This document shows positions 54,103-63,113 of a stretch of DNA of 64,000 bases, in pieces. Numbering within the stretch: the first letter of the stretch is position 1; every line of letters starts with the position of its first letter. The translations under genes and the position numbers were made by a program. This DNA is from an uncultured Chloroflexota bacterium (lineage in GTDB: Bacteria > Chloroflexota > Anaerolineae > Anaerolineales > Villigracilaceae), in the NCBI GenBank assembly GCA_903914955.1, contig CAIWRB010000250.1, positions 1 through 64,000 of the forward strand, read 5' to 3'. Below the pieces are notes generated by a model. The model saw only the letters and a program-made list of their open reading frames with translations, had not been told where the DNA came from and did not search any database.

Positions 54103-56160
54103 TTACGGAGTGGCTGTTGGCGTGGCCGTGGAAGTAGCTGTTGCGGTAGGGGTAGATGTAGCCGTGGCTGTTGAGGTGGCTGTGGTCGTTGCGGTGGCCG
54201 CTACCAACCCCGCGTTATAGATCATAGGCGCAACCCATAGCGCGCGGTCACCTGTTGGAGAGCCGTTGGAAAGAACGGTGAGAATAAATTTTATATCGGT
54301 ACCCACAAGTGATTCGAGGCTCTGATCAGCGGTACCATAACTGCCTTCATTTATTTCACCAAAAAACCATAAGGTCTGAATGGTGGAACTGCCGGAAATG
54401 GAATAATCCAGGCGGAAGGTTACATTACATTGCGCAGTGCCTTCACAATTAACAAGGGAGCGGAATTTATCACCGCTTTTTACTTTATAAACCGGATAGA
54501 AGCCTTGAATATAACCGTTAGTAACATTCTGAGGGAAGGTAATCAAGCCAGTGCGATTATCGTTGACGCCATTCTCGAGTCTGGAAGGATTGACTGTCAA
54601 AACAAAACCTCTTGCATCACCATCAGTGCCGGGGCATGGTAACGCTCCGGCTCCGCTGAACCAGGTCGCTGCGCACACGTTCGAAACAAAATTATAGCTT
54701 GTGCCGGCGATGGGAGTAGCTGTGGCCCCAGATGTGGGGGATGGGCCGGGGGTCACTGCTGTACCCGATACTTTGATCTCAACCCAGAATGATTTTGTGC
54801 CGCCCGTGCCAATTCCAAATGGAACGCCTGCGCTAGTCTTAAGTTTCCAGTAGCCGCGATAGGTTGTGCCTGTCGCAGGTGCTGTCAGGTTGATGCTGAT
54901 ATCAACGGTTTGGCCGGTCACCACGGTGGTCGGAATGACCGCCGGCTCGAGGCCGCCCATCTTCTCGCCAGTGTCAAAGATCAAGCTGTAGTTCGTCCAG
55001 GAGCAGGTACCAATATTCTTAAGGCGCCAGGTCTTTAAGAACGGAGCATTCGGCTGGAATGAAGTACCATCCGGTACGTTCACATCGGATACGAATTGAG
55101 CAAGATTAGTACAACCAGAAACAGCGGTTGCGGTTTTAGTTGGAGTAATCGTAGGGGGCGTTCCTGTAACGGTGGGAGCCGGCGTATTTGTTGCTACCAC
55201 GCCACCCGAACGTGAAATGATCGGATTTACCCACAAGGAACGGTCACCAGTTGGTGAACCATACGCCGAAGTAACGAGAATAAACTTTACGTCCTTACCC
55301 GCAAATGAACTCAGATCAAGATTTACACTGTATGTCCAGCCTTCATATTTTTCACGGAAGGTCCAGAAGGTTTTCACTGGATCAGTACCGATTTGATAAT
55401 CCAGGCGATAAGCCACATAACAAGTGGTAGCGTTAAATTCGCAACCAATGGTCGACTGGAAGCGGTCACCACTTTGTACTTTGAAGATTGGATAAATCCC
55501 TTGAACATACCCATTGTTGACATTGTTTGGAGCAAACAGCAAACCCGCCAGCGAAGATTCGACTCCGCTTTCGAATTTGGGTTTATCCAATTTAAGCGCA
55601 AAGCCGTTGGCGTTCCCGTCCGTACCGGGGAAAGTGAATGCACCCGCGCCAGTAGACCAGGTCGCATCGCCTGCCTTTGCAGTAAAATCATAGCCTGTAC
55701 CGGCGGAGGGCGATGAACCTACATTGATCTCAACCCAAAAAGTACTGTTTGCGTTGGAACCTATTCCGAACTCGCCGCCTGCAGTGCTCTTAAGTTTATA
55801 GTAGCCAAAGTAATGACCAGCAACAGTGGGCGCAGTCATATCCACTGAGATATCGACTGTGGCGCCAACAGCGACGGTTGTGGGGAGGGCAGCCGAGGCG
55901 GGCGCACCCATCTTCTCTCCGCTTGCAAAGATCAATGAGACATCGCTCCAGGCGCATGTCCCGATATTCTTAAGTCTCCAGGTCTTTTTGAAAGCCGCAC
56001 CTGATGCATAATTCGTGCCATCGGGTACGGTCACATCAGAAACAAATTGCGCCCAATTACATACTGCGGCTTTAGCAGGTTGCACAGCCGCAGCAGGTAT
56101 GATGGAAAGCATCAAGGCAAGCAAGAGCATTGTTGTTGCAAATTTTGATATAAATTTCAT
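54103..56160 (-). CDS. Secreted protein with two NBR1-type Ig domains and two beta-sandwich modules
   Basis: From the ATG at 56160 (GGAGGAAG before it) the product has 685 residues with a Sec signal (1-31). It has two repeated pairs: NBR1-type domain (34-150; SDVTVPDGTNYASGAAFKKT, LKNIGTCAWSD) then the unnamed module (about 158-325; TWSTGAGAFTFPGTDGNANG), and again NBR1 (about 355-485; SDVNVPDGTSFQPNAPFLKT) then module (about 505-650). The end is a Thr/Ala/Pro-rich tail (655-685), likely for surface attachment or glycosylation. NBR1-type domains are common in secreted Chloroflexota proteins. Confidence 0.78.
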   Translation of the reverse strand: MKFISKFATTMLLLALMLSIIPAAAVQPAKAAVCNWAQFVSDVTVPDGTNYASGAAFKKTWRLKNIGTCAWSDVSLIFASGEKMGAPASAALPTTVAVGATVDISVDMTAPTVAGHYFGYYKLKSTAGGEFGIGSNANSTFWVEINVGSSPSAGTGYDFTAKAGDATWSTGAGAFTFPGTDGNANGFALKLDKPKFESGVESSLAGLLFAPNNVNNGYVQGIYPIFKVQSGDRFQSTIGCEFNATTCYVAYRLDYQIGTDPVKTFWTFREKYEGWTYSVNLDLSSFAGKDVKFILVTSAYGSPTGDRSLWVNPIISRSGGVVATNTPAPTVTGTPPTITPTKTATAVSGCTNLAQFVSDVNVPDGTSFQPNAPFLKTWRLKNIGTCSWTNYSLIFDTGEKMGGLEPAVIPTTVVTGQTVDISINLTAPATGTTYRGYWKLKTSAGVPFGIGTGGTKSFWVEIKVSGTAVTPGPSPTSGATATPIAGTSYNFVSNVCAATWFSGAGALPCPGTDGDARGFVLTVNPSRLENGVNDNRTGLITFPQNVTNGYIQGFYPVYKVKSGDKFRSLVNCEGTAQCNVTFRLDYSISGSSTIQTLWFFGEINEGSYGTADQSLESLVGTDIKFILTVLSNGSPTGDRALWVAPMIYNAGLVAATATTTATSTATATSTPTATATSTATPTATP

Positions 56161-56237
56161 TTCTTCCTCCATTCAATACACACACATTACAAGGACGTAA
56201 AATAATCCGAAAAGTTCCCTGACCATACACTGTCACT

Positions 56238-56266
56238 AGTATAACTATTCTTTTGAGAATGTTCAA
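56238..56266 (-). promoter_or_regulatory. Probable promoter of the NBR1-domain gene
   Basis: On the minus strand TTGAAC (56266-56261) and TATACT (56243-56238) are 17 bases apart, about 75 bases upstream of the start codon at 56160. The -10 box is good and the -35 box is weaker. Confidence 0.5.
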
Positions 56267-56347
56267 TATGCTTAGCGGGCAATTTACTGGTCAATTTTTA
56301 CCATATCAAGAAGACTTCGAAAGCCTACATAAACTATAATCACGAAT

Positions 56348-57514
56348 ATGCCACGTATCATTCTTCATTTAGATCTTGACGCTTTTTTTTGTTCCGTTGA
56401 AGAAACTCAAAATCCCGATCTACGCGGCAAGCCTTTTGCAGTAGGAGGCAAACCGAATGAGCGCGGCGTTGTGGCATCCTGTTCCTATGCCGCGCGCGCT
56501 ATTGGGATACACAGCGCCATGCCCATGTCGCGCGCGCTTCAACTGTGCAGGAATCTGATCATCGTGCCCGGGCGGCATAAATTGTATGGCGAATGCTCAG
56601 AAAAAGTTATGACCAAACTACGGGATCTAACAGGTTTGGTCGAGCAGATTTCCATAGACGAAGCCTTTCTCGACATCTCAGACATGCGCGAAGCCCCGGC
56701 GCGCATCGCACTCGACCTGCAAGCTGATATCAAAAACGAACTGCAGTTACCAAGCTCGATCGGGATCGCATCCAACAAACTCGTGGCAAAAATCGCGACC
56801 GAGGTTGGAAAGAAATCAAACAAGAAAAGAACCGAACCGCCTTTTGCATTAACCATTGTACCGTATGCTGACGAAGCAACATTTCTCGCGCCCCTGCCTG
56901 CGGATATGCTCTGGGGCGTGGGACCAAAAACCTCCGCGCGATTAACCCAACTCGGCATCCACACCATCGGTGATATCGCCAACTGGCCTGAAAAAGAGAT
57001 CGTCAATCTCTTCGGCGAGAATGGTCGCGACCTCTGGCGTCATGCGCATGGAATTGATAACCGTCCCATTGTCACAGAATATGAAACAAAATCCATCAGC
57101 CAGGAAAACACATTCAACGTGGATATCCGTGATGACAAGACTCTCGAAAAAACAATTCGTGAACAATCAAAAGAAATTGGACGTCAGCTTCGCAAGAATG
57201 ATCTCGCTGGAAAAACTGTCAAGCTAAAAATCCGCTGGCCTGATTTCACAACATTGACCCGACAGATCACATTACCAACATCCACGGATAACGATGATGA
57301 AATTTTTCACGCGGCCATCAAGCTGATGAAAACTGTCCGCAAGCCGAATCAAGCCGTTCGGTTGGTCGGGGTCGGAGTCAGCGGAATCGGCGCTCCGGTG
57401 CGTCAACTCAGTTTGTGGAACGCAGGCAGCGAGAAGTCGCGTAAACTTCAGGAAGTGGTCGATCAGCTTCAGAAAAAATATGGAAGGGATATCATCCATA
57501 AAGGAGAATCATGA
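56348..57514 (+). CDS. dinB: DNA polymerase IV (Y family)
   Basis: The 388-residue polymerase has the catalytic aspartate in ILHLDLDAFFCSVEE (residues 5-19), the steric-gate region, the second catalytic pair in SIDEAFLDIS (about 101-110), the fingers motif GVVASCSYAARAIGIHSAMP, the HhH-type thumb (LWGVGPKTSARLTQLGIHTIGDIA), and a little-finger domain ending KKYGRDIIH. It copies damaged DNA at low fidelity. The GyrI-like gene overlaps its stop by four bases. Confidence 0.95.
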   Translation: MPRIILHLDLDAFFCSVEETQNPDLRGKPFAVGGKPNERGVVASCSYAARAIGIHSAMPMSRALQLCRNLIIVPGRHKLYGECSEKVMTKLRDLTGLVEQISIDEAFLDISDMREAPARIALDLQADIKNELQLPSSIGIASNKLVAKIATEVGKKSNKKRTEPPFALTIVPYADEATFLAPLPADMLWGVGPKTSARLTQLGIHTIGDIANWPEKEIVNLFGENGRDLWRHAHGIDNRPIVTEYETKSISQENTFNVDIRDDKTLEKTIREQSKEIGRQLRKNDLAGKTVKLKIRWPDFTTLTRQITLPTSTDNDDEIFHAAIKLMKTVRKPNQAVRLVGVGVSGIGAPVRQLSLWNAGSEKSRKLQEVVDQLQKKYGRDIIHKGES

Positions 57515-58155
57515 AAATACTAGATTTGAAGAAGAAGTTCAAATATCTCTATCAACCTACAGCCAAAAAGATAGAGATTATTCAAGTGCCTAATTTGCAA
57601 TTCGCCATGATCAACGGCGCAATTGAAAAGGGACAGGCGCCTGGCACATCCCCTTTATTTGCACAAGCCACACAAGCGCTTTATGGACTTTCATACACAC
57701 TCAAGTTCATGCTCAAAAAACGAAAGACTAACGCCGTTGATTATCCCGTCATGGCACTCGAAGGTTTGTGGTGGGTGGAAGATGGCATGTTCGACATCAC
57801 CATAAAAGACAATTGGTTTTACACGTTGATGATCATGCAGCCTGATATCATCAAAAAAGAGATCTTTGAGGAAGCAAGGGAACAAGTCCGCAGGAAGAAA
57901 GGGGATAGTGAAATGTTATCCAAATTGAAACTTGCTACTTTTGATGAAGGCTTGTGCGTGCAGGTGATGCACATCGGCCCGTACTCCACGGAACCAGCAA
58001 CCATTGACCACATGAAGGAATTCATGGCCGAGAATAATTTGCGTGATAACGTGGGGCCGAACGGCAAACATCACGAGATCTATCTTAGCGATCCACGCAA
58101 AGCCGCGCCTGATAAAATGAAGACGGTCTTGAGACATCCTGTTATCAACATTTAA
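57511..58155 (+). CDS. GyrI-like small-molecule-binding domain protein
   Basis: The 214-residue product matches stand-alone GyrI-like proteins: KKKFKYLYQPTAKKIEIIQV, FAMINGAIEKGQAPGTSPLF, ALEGLWWVEDG and the C-terminal HIGPYSTEPATIDHMKEFM, GKHHEIYLSDPRKA. This fold binds small hydrophobic molecules, and some members hydrolyse or sequester them. Coupled to dinB by a four-base overlap, which suggests a link to stress or toxin response. Confidence 0.83.
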   Translation: MKILDLKKKFKYLYQPTAKKIEIIQVPNLQFAMINGAIEKGQAPGTSPLFAQATQALYGLSYTLKFMLKKRKTNAVDYPVMALEGLWWVEDGMFDITIKDNWFYTLMIMQPDIIKKEIFEEAREQVRRKKGDSEMLSKLKLATFDEGLCVQVMHIGPYSTEPATIDHMKEFMAENNLRDNVGPNGKHHEIYLSDPRKAAPDKMKTVLRHPVINI

Positions 58156-58176
58156 ACTTTCAAACGAGGAAATCCA

Positions 58177-58536
58177 TTGAACTGCTTCTATCATTCCACC
58201 TCTCCCGCCGTTGGACTTTGCAAACATTGTCAGCGCGGACTGTGCCCTGAGTGCGCCGCCGTGATCGATGATGTACTCGCTTGCAAACATCGCCACGAAG
58301 ATGCCGTACAAAAACAAGAACAGCTCAGTGCGCGCAACTTGTTCCAATCCAAACGGGTTGCGTCCGCCTACCATCGCAACGCCATTTTTTATGGGTTGGT
58401 CGGCGCGTTGTTCACAGGCTTTGGAGCCTTGCAGTATCGCTTTCTAGGGTTGCAGGCTGTGTTCTTTATCATGATCGGATTTCTCCTGCTCTACGCAGCC
58501 AGCGCAAATTATTTTGAAGGCAGAAAGCATAAGTAG
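58177..58536 (+). CDS. Zinc-ribbon/B-box-like membrane protein
   Basis: The start is a TTG at 58177 with GAGGAAA nine bases upstream; no ATG is available. The 119-residue product has an N-terminal Cys/His cluster resembling a B-box zinc finger (CFYHSTSPAVGLCKHCQRGLCPEC split over residues 3-26, then CKHRH), a polar linker and two membrane spans (FYGLVGALFTGFGALQYRF and AVFFIMIGFLLLYAASA). Such small zinc-binding membrane proteins are widespread, with unknown function. Confidence 0.75.
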   Translation: MNCFYHSTSPAVGLCKHCQRGLCPECAAVIDDVLACKHRHEDAVQKQEQLSARNLFQSKRVASAYHRNAIFYGLVGALFTGFGALQYRFLGLQAVFFIMIGFLLLYAASANYFEGRKHK

Positions 58537-58599
58537 TTTTTTGCAACTCTTTTCGTTTAACTACGTAAAGTAAACAGACAAAACAAAAGGAGAAAAAAA

Positions 58600-58803
58600 A
58601 TGAACAGCTATAAAACCCTAACCCGAAGCAAATCCAACCGCATGGCTGCGGGCGTATGCGCAGGTCTTGCAGATTATCTCAACATGGATCCCACCGTTGT
58701 GCGCCTTCTATTCGTTCTGAGTTTCTTTGCTTTGCATGGTGGTCTCGTGATAGCCTATATCATCATGGCCATCGTCACCCCCGAAGAATCTGTCACGCAA
58801 TAA
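58600..58803 (+). CDS. PspC-domain membrane protein
   Basis: The 67-residue protein is a complete PspC domain: LTRSKSNRMAAGVCAGLADY, LNMDPTVVRLLFVLSFF and IAYIIMAIVTPEE, with one or two membrane helices. PspC proteins sense envelope stress in enterobacteria; the single-domain forms in other phyla are less well understood. AAAAGGAG precedes the ATG. Confidence 0.9.
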   Translation: MNSYKTLTRSKSNRMAAGVCAGLADYLNMDPTVVRLLFVLSFFALHGGLVIAYIIMAIVTPEESVTQ

Positions 58804-58809
58804 ATACGA

Positions 58810-58862
58810 GTTGGCAGGTTTAATGGTTTGAACGTTGAAACCGTTAAACCTGCCAACTTTTT
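58810..58862. terminator. Bidirectional terminator between convergent genes
   Basis: A 20-bp stem (58810-58829 with 58838-58857, one G-T mismatch) with an eight-base loop lies between the PspC gene and the minus-strand ABC ATPase gene. TTTTT follows on the plus strand. It serves the plus-strand transcript and probably the opposing one. Confidence 0.85.
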
Positions 58863-58871
58863 AAAGCGTTC

Positions 58872-59777
58872 TTAACGAGCCAACGTCAGGAAGACATCCT
58901 CCAAAGTTGGTTCGCCCTTTTCGATTTTTTCCACACTCAAGCCTTCTCTACTTAAGAGGCTTTGCATCGCATCCTTCTTAACCTGTGAGCTGATCACGCG
59001 CAAATGGTCACCCGACAACCCAACGCGTTCCACGCCAGCCATAGCCGAGAGAATCTCCACGCCGCGTTCCAGCGGATGCACGAACACTTCCCAAACATCG
59101 CCGGTAATAATGGACTTCTTTAAATTGGTTGGCGTATCCATGGCCAGCAATTTTCCATCGCGCATCACGCCGACGCGCTCGCAGTATTCGGCTTCGTCCA
59201 TATAATGCGTGGTGACCAAAATCGTCACTCCGCCTTCCGCCAACTCATAGATCAGATCCCAGAATGCCCGGCGCGCGGTGGGGTCAACACCTGAGGTGGG
59301 TTCATCGAGGAACAATAATTTCGGTTCATGCACAAGCGCAATGCCCAGAGAGAGTCTTTGCCGCCAGCCAGTGGACATGTCTTTCGTCAGGGTATTCTCA
59401 TGTCCTTTGAGTCCAACGAGTTCAATGGTCGATTGGATGCGGGCTTTTTCTGTAATCCCATATACACCGCCATAAAAAGTCAAATTTTCACGAACGGTCA
59501 AGTCATCATAGATCGCAAATTTTTGAGACATGTATCCAACACGCTTGCGGACTTCTTCGGTTTGCTTGAAAGCATCAAATCCCAAAACAGTTGCTTCGCC
59601 TTCGCTTGGCTCAAGCAGGCCCAACAGCATACGAATCGTGGTTGTCTTTCCAGAGCCATTCGGGCCAAGGTACCCAACCACTTCCCCAGCATTCACTTCA
59701 AAGTTGATGTGATCGACAGCGACAAAATCACCAAAGCGGCGTGTTAGATTCTCAACATAGATAACGGGTAAGGTCAT
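58872..59777 (-). CDS. ABC-2 type exporter ATP-binding protein
   Basis: The 301-residue ATPase has Walker A GPNGSGKTTT (about 37-46), a signature region MSTGWRQRLSLGIALVHEP, Walker B LLFLDEPTSGVDP and the switch His in VTTHYMDEAEYCERVGVM. The signature has STGWRQR instead of LSGGxxQR, common in YbhF-type exporters. With the other ATPase (60241), the HlyD protein and the ABC-2 permease it makes a YhiI/YbhFSR-like efflux system. Confidence 0.9.
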   Translation of the reverse strand: MTLPVIYVENLTRRFGDFVAVDHINFEVNAGEVVGYLGPNGSGKTTTIRMLLGLLEPSEGEATVLGFDAFKQTEEVRKRVGYMSQKFAIYDDLTVRENLTFYGGVYGITEKARIQSTIELVGLKGHENTLTKDMSTGWRQRLSLGIALVHEPKLLFLDEPTSGVDPTARRAFWDLIYELAEGGVTILVTTHYMDEAEYCERVGVMRDGKLLAMDTPTNLKKSIITGDVWEVFVHPLERGVEILSAMAGVERVGLSGDHLRVISSQVKKDAMQSLLSREGLSVEKIEKGEPTLEDVFLTLAR

Positions 59778-59783
59778 GTTTAA

Positions 59784-60221
59784 TTACGCTCCGCTTTCCA
59801 GCACAGATTTCAATTTTGCTAAATTCGCTTCCATCAAAGATTTAACCTGACCAGTCATGACACCTTCTGCAAGTTTAAAAACACCAGAGGGGTTGCCCTG
59901 CACACTCAGGCTGATCTTCGTTCCAGTGCCGACAGTTTTAAGCGCTAGTGTTAGATTCATTTGCATCGGTCCGGCATTCAATTGAAATCCGCATTTGCTT
60001 TCAGGCTCGTAAGTTTGTACCTGTAATTCGCCTTCGAGGCGGCGGCCAATGGCTTCGCCAACCGTTTTGAATTTTGTACCAACAGCAACAGCGCCCGGCG
60101 TAACCTGCTCAATGCTGACAACAGCAGAATTCCATTTAGACATGTTATTTGGATTCGAAACAAATGCAAAAACATCTTTCACGGCGCGGTCGATCAATGT
60201 ACTAAAGTCGAGATTAATCAT
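59784..60221 (-). CDS. SRPBCC (polyketide cyclase/START-like) family protein
   Basis: I use the ATG at 60221, which has AAAGGAG at correct spacing, giving 145 residues. The product opens with FSTLIDRAVKDVFAFVSNPN and contains SAVVSIEQVTPGAVAVGTKF, EPESKCGFQLNAGPM, typical of the ligand-binding helix-grip fold. It may bind a hydrophobic molecule handled by the exporter. It is set between the two exporter ATPase genes. Confidence 0.82.
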   Translation of the reverse strand: MINLDFSTLIDRAVKDVFAFVSNPNNMSKWNSAVVSIEQVTPGAVAVGTKFKTVGEAIGRRLEGELQVQTYEPESKCGFQLNAGPMQMNLTLALKTVGTGTKISLSVQGNPSGVFKLAEGVMTGQVKSLMEANLAKLKSVLESGA

Positions 60222-60240
60222 AACGATACTCCTTTCAGAG

Positions 60241-61257
60241 TTACAGCACTGGGTTGGATGAAAATACCTGGTCTTCAGACAGTGCAATGAAGACATCTTC
60301 CAAAGTGGAGGGAATGGCACGCAGTTCTGTCAGCTTGCCGCCAGCGGATTCGATCTCCTTGGGCAATCGCTTCATGATGAGATCGGTCTTGCCCGCGCGC
60401 ACACGCAGGTGCAACTTATCGCCAAACGCCGCGACATCTTCAACATCTTCATCTTGATGCGCGACATGGCGTAATTTATTGATGGGCGAGCCTCGCAATT
60501 CAAGAACACGATTATTGAAACGCGCGCGCAAATTGGACGGAGTATCTTCGGCGATGATCTTGCCCTCTCTCATAAATCCAACACGATGACAGCGTGAGGC
60601 TTCATCCATATATGGAGTTGAGATGATAACACTGACACCACCACCCTGCCCTTCGGACATCCCCCTATTTTCTCCGAAAATGGTGGGAGAATCAAAGTGG
60701 GGAGCCGAAACAAGTTTGATCACAAGTTGCCAAAAATCCTGACGGGTGACAGGGTCAACACCTGTGGTGGGTTCATCCAACAACAACAAGCGCGGACGTG
60801 TGACAAGCGCAGAAGCCAATCCAAGTTTTTGCTTCATGCCGCCTGAAAGCTGCCCCGCGCGGCGATCTTTGAACTTATCGAGACCGACGAATTCAAGAAT
60901 TTCCATCGAACGCGGCAACCATTCTGTGGCAGAGAGTCCACGTATTTCGGCGAAGAAGCGAATGTTTTCCAAAACAGTTAGATCTTCGTACATGGAAAAT
61001 CTTTGCGAAAGGTACCCGATCGTTGAGCGTGCCAACTCTGTCTGCTTTCGCAAGTCATATCCGCAAATGGTGACATCACCTTGATCAGGTAATAAAGCAC
61101 CAACCAACAGCCGCATGGTGGTAGTCTTGCCTGCGCCGTCGGAGCCGACAAGTCCATAAATTTCACCTGCTTTGATATTCAGGTCAACCCCATCCACGGC
61201 ATGGACTTTGCCGAAATATTTTTTTATTCCGTTTGCTTGAACTAAATAATTTGTCAC
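60241..61257 (-). CDS. ABC-2 type exporter ATP-binding protein with an in-frame insertion
   Basis: The 338-residue ATPase has Walker A GSDGAGKTTT (about 38-47), signature LSGGMKQKLGLASALV, and Walker B LLLLDEPTTGVDP. After LVIKLV an insertion of about 23 residues (SAPHFDSPTIFGENRGMSEG...) precedes VSVIISTPYMDEASRC, where related proteins continue directly. The inserted DNA (about 60640-60710) contains an imperfect palindrome. A Pro stands where the switch His is usually found; this is also seen in YbhF-type N-terminal halves. The gene is intact in frame. Confidence 0.85.
   Translation of the reverse strand: MTNYLVQANGIKKYFGKVHAVDGVDLNIKAGEIYGLVGSDGAGKTTTMRLLVGALLPDQGDVTICGYDLRKQTELARSTIGYLSQRFSMYEDLTVLENIRFFAEIRGLSATEWLPRSMEILEFVGLDKFKDRRAGQLSGGMKQKLGLASALVTRPRLLLLDEPTTGVDPVTRQDFWQLVIKLVSAPHFDSPTIFGENRGMSEGQGGGVSVIISTPYMDEASRCHRVGFMREGKIIAEDTPSNLRARFNNRVLELRGSPINKLRHVAHQDEDVEDVAAFGDKLHLRVRAGKTDLIMKRLPKEIESAGGKLTELRAIPSTLEDVFIALSEDQVFSSNPVL
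60640..60710. repeat. Palindromic REP-like insertion inside an ABC ATPase gene
   Basis: Within the ATPase frame, arms CCCCCTATTTTC (60661-60672) and GAAAATGGTGGG (60676-60687) match at 10 of 12 positions around a TCC loop. The surrounding GC/purine-rich sequence (TCCGAAGGGCAGGG on the minus strand) differs from the flanking coding sequence. The length keeps the frame open. It resembles a small palindromic repeat element that has inserted; other copies in the genome cannot be checked here. Confidence 0.45.
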
Positions 61258-61259
61258 GG

Positions 61260-61739
61260 TTAATTCTCACTGAATGTTGTTGGATGAACGATCACAAATG
61301 CTTCGTTTTTTGCCAGGTCTTCCAATTGCTCGCGGCTGGGGCGGCGGGGCAATCCATGCGCTTTCTGCATGATAAAGCCGATCATGCGTGGATGTCTTTG
61401 AAGCCGCACTTCCATAAAATCCGCAAACCTGGATGGGTCGCTGATAACTTCCGCAGTACCGTAAAAATGTTTTACGCCGACTCTCAATTCCACTTGTGGA
61501 TTAGCTTGAATGTTGCGCACCCAATCAGAGCACATGCCGCGCGCCGAACCCAGATAATAATCCGCGCCGATCATTTCATATTGAAGAGGAGTCACCCGCT
61601 TCATACCTGAGCTGCGGCCTGTGGTGGTCAAAAGAAGGATGATCCTGCCGATTAGCGGACCAAACCCGTTTGCGTACAGCACACGATGAATTTTTTGTAC
61701 ATTCTTCATCTTCGCCCAATCGAAATTCATTATGGTCAT
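61260..61739 (-). CDS. Deazaflavin-dependent (Ddn-like, F420) oxidoreductase
   Basis: The 159-residue split-barrel protein resembles Ddn/nitroreductase-like proteins that use F420: ILLLTTTGRSSGMKRVTPLQYE (about 32-53), YLGSARGMCSDWVRNIQANP (about 61-80), and the C-terminal FVIVHPTTFS. They reduce quinones, nitroaromatics or similar molecules. Its presence suggests that the organism has F420. It lies two bases before the second ATPase gene, so it is linked to the export system. Confidence 0.85.
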   Translation of the reverse strand: MTIMNFDWAKMKNVQKIHRVLYANGFGPLIGRIILLLTTTGRSSGMKRVTPLQYEMIGADYYLGSARGMCSDWVRNIQANPQVELRVGVKHFYGTAEVISDPSRFADFMEVRLQRHPRMIGFIMQKAHGLPRRPSREQLEDLAKNEAFVIVHPTTFSEN

Positions 61740-61787
61740 GATATTTCAACTTTTACTTTTGCCATTGAAATGTTTAAACATTCGACA

Positions 61788-63092
61788 TTACTTAAAAACC
61801 ACATCCGCCGGCATACCGATCTTCAACTTCCCTGCGGGGTCTGCCACTTTTAATTTGATCGCATAAAAAGTGGAACTTCGTCCTTCAACAGTTTGAACAT
61901 TGCGTGGAGTGAATTCCGCTTGATCTGCAATGTGGACGACCGTGGCAGTGAAAGTTAGATTGGGGAATGAATCCACACGAACTTCGGCAGTTTGGCCAAG
62001 ACTGACTTGTCCATAAAGAGCTTCGGGAACATAGACTGTAATGGTTAAGTCAGTGAGATCAGCCATCGTCAACGCAACAGCGCCAGGCTGGACGAATTCA
62101 CCAGGCTCAACATTACGGAGGAGGATGACTCCATCCATCGGCGCAAGAATGGCAAGTTTGGTAACTTGCGTATCAAGCAAAGCAAGATTTGCATCGGCTT
62201 GCGCAACTGAAAATTTAGCCTGATCCAGGGATCTGAGAGCGGCTACAACGGCTGGAGATTCTGCACCTGTTTGGAAGGATAGCCAGCGCGCGTATGCCGC
62301 GTAATATCTTTGCTGCGCGGCGATGACTTTTCCGCGGGCGTATTCAAGATCAGTGGCCTGGTCAGTGGTGAGCGAATCGTTGTATGCAGTCTGCGCGTCA
62401 TCAAGTTCGGTTAGCGCGATTTCATAATAATCATTCGCGGCATCGAGCAGCCCTCCGCTATTTGATGCATCCTCGGCCTCGGTCTTTACAGCTTCAGCGA
62501 TCAAAAACGCGGCGCGGGCATCGGCAAGACGTTTTTCGGCTTTGAGATAAGCAGAGTCATTCAATTTGCCTATTACGTTTGTCAAATTATCAGCCACATC
62601 AGTCAGCGCGGTTTGAGCGTTATCCAATTCTAATTTTGCCGATTGAACTTGTTCAGCTGGATCAAAAAACCATGCAGGCTGACTAAAATCACCGGGCTTG
62701 CTGACTTTTAGATCTTTTGCGCGTTGAGCATCCTGCGCTGCGATGGCGGCTTGCAAGGCTTGATCATATTTGACCTGAGCGGCGGCGAGCGCGGCATTGG
62801 CAGAGTCAACTGAAGCGGCGGCGACTGCCCGTTGAGCAGTCAGCAGGTTCGGGTCCAGATGAAGAAGTGGGTCATTCATCTTAACAGGTTGTGATTCCTG
62901 GACGAGGACATCCGTCACCTTACCGGCGATCTCAGGCGCTACATTCACTATGGTGGCTTCGATGGTGCCTGAAGCGGTCAGATCACTAGGACCGGTATTG
63001 TTGAGGGAACGAAATCCAAAATAAGCAAGAGTTCCAATGACAATGACAGCTACTGCGATTCGTACAGGAAGTGGGGGAAATTTGTTATTCAT
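61788..63092 (-). CDS. HlyD-family membrane fusion/periplasmic adaptor protein
   Basis: The 434-residue protein has an N-terminal membrane anchor (residues 10-27: VRIAVAVIVIGTLAYFGF), a biotinyl-lipoyl half (GTIEATIVNVAPEIAGKVTD), a long alpha-helical coiled-coil hairpin (about 75-310, Ala-rich), the second lipoyl half ILAPMDGVILLRNVEPGEFV, and a beta-barrel domain (VRVDSFPNLTFTATVVHI). It links the exporter to the outside. GGAGATACAAA precedes the ATG. Confidence 0.92.
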   Translation of the reverse strand: MNNKFPPLPVRIAVAVIVIGTLAYFGFRSLNNTGPSDLTASGTIEATIVNVAPEIAGKVTDVLVQESQPVKMNDPLLHLDPNLLTAQRAVAAASVDSANAALAAAQVKYDQALQAAIAAQDAQRAKDLKVSKPGDFSQPAWFFDPAEQVQSAKLELDNAQTALTDVADNLTNVIGKLNDSAYLKAEKRLADARAAFLIAEAVKTEAEDASNSGGLLDAANDYYEIALTELDDAQTAYNDSLTTDQATDLEYARGKVIAAQQRYYAAYARWLSFQTGAESPAVVAALRSLDQAKFSVAQADANLALLDTQVTKLAILAPMDGVILLRNVEPGEFVQPGAVALTMADLTDLTITVYVPEALYGQVSLGQTAEVRVDSFPNLTFTATVVHIADQAEFTPRNVQTVEGRSSTFYAIKLKVADPAGKLKIGMPADVVFK

Positions 63093-63113
63093 TTTGTATC
63101 TCCTAGAAAGAAA

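Noticed and set aside
56238..56290. Possible SOS (LexA) box between the NBR1-domain gene and dinB
   Set aside because: Only a five-base inverted ATTCT/AGAAT pair is seen and no LexA consensus for this phylum can be confirmed from the sequence.
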